Shown one piece after another: positions 60,508 through 64,000 of a stretch of DNA of 64,000 bases. A program made the position numbers and the translations under genes. Numbering within the stretch: the first letter of the stretch is position 1; the number at the start of each line of letters is the position of its first letter. This DNA is from Acinetobacter baretiae (GTDB lineage: Bacteria > Pseudomonadota > Gammaproteobacteria > Pseudomonadales > Moraxellaceae): the NCBI RefSeq assembly GCF_015627105.1, contig NZ_VTDM01000008.1:61175-125174 (forward strand), in the 5' to 3' direction. The notes beneath the pieces were generated by a model. It had not been told where the DNA came from, searched no databases, and saw nothing but the letters and a program-made list of their open reading frames with translations.

Positions 60508-62937
60508 CTAGTGCCGTGTGACTTTAGGTGTAGTCACCGATTTGGTGATTGGAGTGGGTAGAGGTTTTGGCATTTCAGTGAGTGCCAATGGTAATACGTC
60601 ATCAATGGTTTTTACGGCTCTAATGTCAAGACCTTCTTTGACATTATCGGGAATTTCAGCCAAATCTCGGACGTTATCTTGTGGGATAAATACCAATTGA
60701 ATGCCACCACGATGTGCTGCAAGCAATTTCTCTTTTAAACCACCAATACGTAATGCATGACCACGTAAAGATGTTTCACCTGTCATAGCAATATCTGCAC
60801 GAATAGGGATGCCTGTAAATGCAGACACTAATGCTGTTGTTAGCGCTAATCCTGCAGATGGTCCATCTTTTGGTGTAGCACCTTCTGGTAAATGTACATG
60901 CACATCTGTTTCTTCGAAACGACTTGCTTCAATACCTAGCTCATCGGCACGAGTACGTACGACAGTCATTGCTGCTGTAATAGATTCTTTCATGACATCA
61001 CCAAGCGAACCTGTAGTAATGAATTTACCTTTACCTTTGACCGCAGCAACTTCAATCGTTAATAGTTCTCCGCCAACAGATGTCCAAGCGAGTCCATTAA
61101 CACGTCCAATTTGTGCCTGTTCTTCAGCAATGCCATAATCGAACTTGTGCACACCTAAATAGTTTGGAAGATTTGTTGTATTCACTTCCGTTTCTAAATG
61201 CTTTGCTTTTTTACTCACAGCATCTTTAACAACTTTACGAGCAACTTTAGAAATTTCTCGTTGTAAGCTACGTACACCTGCTTCACGGGTATAGCGTTGT
61301 ACAATGTCACGAATTGCCTCTTCGTGTATGGTAAGTTCTTTACCGCGTAGACCGTTATCTTTAATGGCTTTAGGCACAAGATAGCGTGATGCAATATTGA
61401 CTTTTTCATCTTCGGTATAGCCCGGTAGACGAATTACTTCCATACGATCAAGTAGTGCTTCAGGAATATTCATACTGTTTGCTGTACAAATAAACATCAC
61501 CTCTGAAAGATCAAGATCCAAGTCTAAATAATGGTCATTGAACTTATTGTTTTGTGATGGATCAAGTACTTCAAGCAAAGCAGATGAAGGATCACCACGG
61601 TAGTCTTGTGCCATTTTATCAATTTCATCAAGTAAAAATAGCGGATTTTTAACCCCTACTTTTGTTAATGATTGCACAATTTTCCCTGGCATCGCACCAA
61701 TGTAAGTACGTCGATGACCGCGTATTTCAGCTTCATCTCTTACACCACCTAAAGCCATGCGCACAAATTCACGGCCAGTTGCTTTAGCAACAGATTCACC
61801 TAGAGAGGTTTTACCTACACCCGGTGGGCCAACAAGACATAAAATTGGACCACGAAGTTTTTTTACACGAGATTGAACAGCCAAGTATTCAACAATGCGC
61901 TCTTTAACTTCATCAAGTCCATAGTGGTCTTTATCTAAAATATCTTGAGCTTTGCTTAGATTAATGCTGACTTTACTGGCTTTATTCCAAGGTGTATCCA
62001 AAATGGCTTCTAGATAATTTCTGACCACAGCCGCTTCGCTCGATGCAGGTTGCATGGCTTTAAGCTTGCGAAATTCGGATTCCGCTTTTTTGCGAACGTG
62101 TTCAGGCAAGTCTGCTTCTGCAAGACGTTTTTCAAGTTCGGCAACTTCGTCTTCTGCACCGCCATTAATATCAGAAAGTTCACGTTGAATGACTTTCATT
62201 TTTTCATTCAGAAAGTATTCGCGTTGATTTTTTTCCATCTGGCGTTTTACATTGTCATGAAGACCTTGTTCAATTTGTTGTTCTTCAGACTGTTGCAATA
62301 AGTAGTGTGTCAGTTCTTTATAATGGCTATTAAAGTCATTGTATTCCAAGAATTTTTGCTTTGCTTCTATGGTCAGTGGCACACGTGTTGCAACAAAAAA
62401 CAACAGTTGTTGTAGATCTTCAATTTTGTTTGCCGCAGCAATTAATTCACGTGAATTACGTAGTTTTGCTTCAGCGTATTGTGCAAATAGCCCTTGTAGC
62501 TCTTGTATCGATTTAGTTTGCGTTTCTTGATCGATGTTAACATCAATCGGGCTGATTGAATGTTCTGCGCTTAAGTAGTTATCATGTTCAATGATCGTTT
62601 TTAATTCAGAACGATGTAGGCCTTCAATCAATACTTTGATGCAATTTTCATCGTTTTCATGATTAACGACTTGTACAATCTTTGCAACGGTACCATATTG
62701 ATAGAGGTTGTTTTGGTCTATATCTTCAGTCAATGAGTCTTTTTGAGCAACGACAAAAACCAAGTTGTCATTGCTACGAGCAACATCAACTGCTTGGATT
62801 GATTTTTCACGACCAACAAACAGTGCGATTTGCATGTGTGGATAAACGACCACATCACGAAGCGCCAACAGTGGCAATACATTTTGTATTGGGGTCGCTT
62901 CTTCGAAACCATCGTGATTTAAAATTTGTTCAGCCAT
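60508..62937 (-). CDS. lon: ATP-dependent Lon protease
   Basis: Hexameric AAA+ Ser protease that removes damaged and regulatory proteins. 809 residues from the ATG at 62937, with GGAGTG as ribosome site (a GTG two codons upstream is the alternative). N-terminal LON domain (PLLALRDVVVYPHMQIALF), coiled coil (about 190-300), AAA+ with Walker A GPPGVGKTSLG, Walker B FLLDEIDKM. Protease domain with catalytic Ser in KDGPSAGLALTTALVS and Lys in GGLKEKLLAA. Confidence 0.98.
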   Translation of the reverse strand: MAEQILNHDGFEEATPIQNVLPLLALRDVVVYPHMQIALFVGREKSIQAVDVARSNDNLVFVVAQKDSLTEDIDQNNLYQYGTVAKIVQVVNHENDENCIKVLIEGLHRSELKTIIEHDNYLSAEHSISPIDVNIDQETQTKSIQELQGLFAQYAEAKLRNSRELIAAANKIEDLQQLLFFVATRVPLTIEAKQKFLEYNDFNSHYKELTHYLLQQSEEQQIEQGLHDNVKRQMEKNQREYFLNEKMKVIQRELSDINGGAEDEVAELEKRLAEADLPEHVRKKAESEFRKLKAMQPASSEAAVVRNYLEAILDTPWNKASKVSINLSKAQDILDKDHYGLDEVKERIVEYLAVQSRVKKLRGPILCLVGPPGVGKTSLGESVAKATGREFVRMALGGVRDEAEIRGHRRTYIGAMPGKIVQSLTKVGVKNPLFLLDEIDKMAQDYRGDPSSALLEVLDPSQNNKFNDHYLDLDLDLSEVMFICTANSMNIPEALLDRMEVIRLPGYTEDEKVNIASRYLVPKAIKDNGLRGKELTIHEEAIRDIVQRYTREAGVRSLQREISKVARKVVKDAVSKKAKHLETEVNTTNLPNYLGVHKFDYGIAEEQAQIGRVNGLAWTSVGGELLTIEVAAVKGKGKFITTGSLGDVMKESITAAMTVVRTRADELGIEASRFEETDVHVHLPEGATPKDGPSAGLALTTALVSAFTGIPIRADIAMTGETSLRGHALRIGGLKEKLLAAHRGGIQLVFIPQDNVRDLAEIPDNVKEGLDIRAVKTIDDVLPLALTEMPKPLPTPITKSVTTPKVTRH

Positions 62938-63080
62938 GGGCACTCCTAATGAGTAACAACAACGTTGCTAAGTATCATTTTATAGTGAAGTGCTTTTGAA
63001 AAATTACAAGGGTATTTCAGATAAAAACGCTAAAAAAACACAGAAGTGCCTAAAAATAAAGCATTATTGTTGTGGTTGTG

Positions 63081-63662
63081 TTAAAAGCAATAGGTTTTGT
63101 TTACAGTATATAATGCATCAATTGGTTGATCCCACTTTTGTCTAGGAATTGGGCTAGCAATATATTGAAAAGCGTGTGCAATACCTAACCTATAGGGTAA
63201 ATAAGGGGCAAAGCACAAAGTGCGATCGTAAAAGCCACCTCCCATGCCAATTCTTGTACCTAACGCATCACAGGCCAATAATGGTGTAACCACAAGATCT
63301 AAAATATGGATAAGTTTACCTCTTTGTTTAGGCTCATACATTCCTAGAGCGTGGCGACTAAATCTGTTTTGTATATATTGATTTTGAGTGATTTTTACCC
63401 AAACCAAATGTTTTTTTGAAGAAGAAATTTGAGGTAAATACACGGTTTTTTGATGTTTAAAACATTGCATAATGAGAAGGTGAGTGTGTACTTCTCCAAA
63501 AGCATGTAAATAAAGCCCTATATGTTGTGATTTTTTAAATATAGCAGAGCGGATGATACGCATACATATACGATGTTCGGTGCGTTGTTGTGTGCCACGT
63601 GATAGAGCTTTTCGCTGTTGTTTAAGCGCTTTTCGTTGTATGTCTTGCATATGAACTAGCAT
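63081..63662 (-). CDS. 5-formyltetrahydrofolate cyclo-ligase
   Basis: Converts 5-formyl-THF to 5,10-methenyl-THF with ATP. 193 residues; an ATG four codons in (MQDIQRKALKQQRKAL) may be the true start, as no clear ribosome site was seen. Family features: the N-terminal RKALKQQRKALS basic helix, LVVTPLLACDALGTRIGMGGGFYDRTL (the GxGxGFYDR ATP/Mg motif), and HTHLLI. YgfA is often near the 6S RNA gene; no such RNA was recognised here. Last gene before the insertion sequence. Confidence 0.92.
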   Translation of the reverse strand: MLVHMQDIQRKALKQQRKALSRGTQQRTEHRICMRIIRSAIFKKSQHIGLYLHAFGEVHTHLLIMQCFKHQKTVYLPQISSSKKHLVWVKITQNQYIQNRFSRHALGMYEPKQRGKLIHILDLVVTPLLACDALGTRIGMGGGFYDRTLCFAPYLPYRLGIAHAFQYIASPIPRQKWDQPIDALYTVNKTYCF

Positions 63663-63718
63663 TGATGACTAAAGTTTAAATAAATAGGTGATGTAAATAT
63701 ATGGTTGTTTGAGATTTG

Positions 63719-63747
63719 ATTTTGATTCTGTTTTTACGGTAAGTCAA
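63719..63747 (-). promoter_or_regulatory. Candidate sigma-70 promoter of the cyclo-ligase gene
   Basis: Minus strand TTGACT (63747-63742), 17-bp spacer, CAAAAT (63724-63719). It lies between the gene start and the insertion-sequence left end, so the element probably leaves this promoter intact. Confidence 0.4.
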
Positions 63748-63807
63748 GTGAACGATTTTGATGTGTGTGATTGATTTTCCTGTGTAAATGTATTTGACCG
63801 ATAATTA

Positions 63808-64000
63808 ACCCGAATCCTGTTTAAGGATTTATTTGAAAAAGCCAAGGATTAGAGCCATAAGTTGAGTTACTAGACACGACTTACCACTCTAATCCTCATG
63901 ACTGATATTACTGCTTTATTCTGTACCATTGATGATTTTTTTATAAAATTTGAATCCACTTATTTGAAATTTCTAAAACAGAATCAATACTTCAAACGAA
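63808..64000 (+). mobile_element. Left end of an IS982-family-like insertion sequence (right end outside)
   Basis: A transposase gene of IS982 type starts at 63898, about 90 bp into the element. The likely left terminus is ACCCGAATCCTG at 63808; IS982 ends often begin ACCC. The leader holds an inverted repeat GGATTAGAG (63846-63854) / CTCTAATCC (63887-63895) that ends 2 bp before the transposase ATG. The boundary is inferred because the matching right end and target duplication lie outside. Confidence 0.65.
63898..64000 (+). CDS. IS982-family-like transposase, N-terminus only
   Basis: 34 codons are visible from the ATG at 63898 before the window ends. The peptide starts MTDITALFCTIDDFFIKFE and continues YLKFLKQNQYFKR; the LFCxIDDFxxxF start is typical of IS982-family transposases common in Acinetobacter. 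No catalytic DDE residue can be seen in this fragment. No Shine-Dalgarno is clear; the upstream hairpin ends 2 bp before the ATG and could limit translation from read-through transcripts. Confidence 0.72.
   Translation, partial: MTDITALFCTIDDFFIKFESTYLKFLKQNQYFKR

Noticed and set aside
62050..62301. 83-codon Phe-rich plus-strand frame within lon
   Set aside because: Antisense to the Lon coiled coil; Phe richness simply mirrors Lys/Glu codons.
63663..63807. Possible 6S RNA gene upstream of the cyclo-ligase gene
   Set aside because: 6S RNA is often found beside ygfA, but only about 145 bp remain before the insertion sequence and no long rod-like hairpin was found.

Overview
The window is a low-GC gammaproteobacterial chromosome segment that best fits Acinetobacter (Moraxellaceae). 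Supporting signs are the fis-purH order, a PutA without an N-terminal DNA-binding domain beside a divergent Lrp-type regulator, the pyrG-kdsA-eno-ftsB-ispD block, a full cyoABCDE operon, ppsA with a TTG start opposite its regulatory kinase/phosphatase, and a gene closely resembling the Acinetobacter zinc-regulated lipoprotein peptidase ZrlA beside folE2. Almost everything is core housekeeping. No tRNA, rRNA, CRISPR array or prophage was seen. The only clear mobile DNA is the left end of an IS982-like insertion sequence at the right edge.

Layout. 1-9.9 kb: purH (runs off the left edge), fis, a zinc-ribbon membrane protein, prmA, a small orphan gene, trmA, putA and its probable Lrp-family regulator. 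9.9-18.8 kb: a lipoprotein, then pyrG-kdsA-eno-ftsB-ispD, an opposite-strand LprI-like secreted protein, ispF, a phosphatase-fold protein and DAHP synthase. 18.9-23.6 kb: an iron operon (TonB-dependent siderophore receptor, DUF3649-like, PepSY-type and DUF3325-like membrane proteins) behind a good Fur-box match. 23.6-33.2 kb: lpxB, DUF2797 and DUF6231-like proteins, a YidB/DUF937 protein, a HIT protein, a small secreted protein, a HIBADH-family dehydrogenase, metZ, ybaB-recR, rnd, ycgL and small proteins. 33.5-45.8 kb: ftsY, a YqiA-like protein lacking its nucleophile serine, lysS, a CorC/HlyC-type protein, a LysR regulator, mnmG, a WYL regulator, dnaB and the rplI-rpsR-rpsF ribosomal operon (read right to left) with a candidate S6:S18-binding leader. 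45.9-54.3 kb: cyoEDCBA (read right to left), an RDD/GYF membrane protein, ppsA. 54.4-64 kb: ppsA regulator, the zinc-starvation pair folE2 and zrlA-like, ahpF, a DODA-type dioxygenase, rlmH, lon, 5-formyl-THF cyclo-ligase and the IS982-like end.

How the genes work together. The clearest regulatory story is zinc starvation. Zur-box-like palindromes lie directly before folE2 (Zn-independent GTP cyclohydrolase) and before the neighbouring M15-type lipoprotein peptidase, so both should be derepressed when zinc is scarce. A parallel iron-starvation unit is the siderophore-receptor operon with a 14/19 Fur match in its leader. Other sequence-visible control includes the rpsF leader hairpin that buries the Shine-Dalgarno, a long dyad before the LysR gene, and a perfect 12-bp stem in the region before cyoA. 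I did not find a wholly novel multi-gene system. The most interesting items are these regulatory elements, two enzyme-fold proteins with altered catalytic motifs, and several small unassigned genes.
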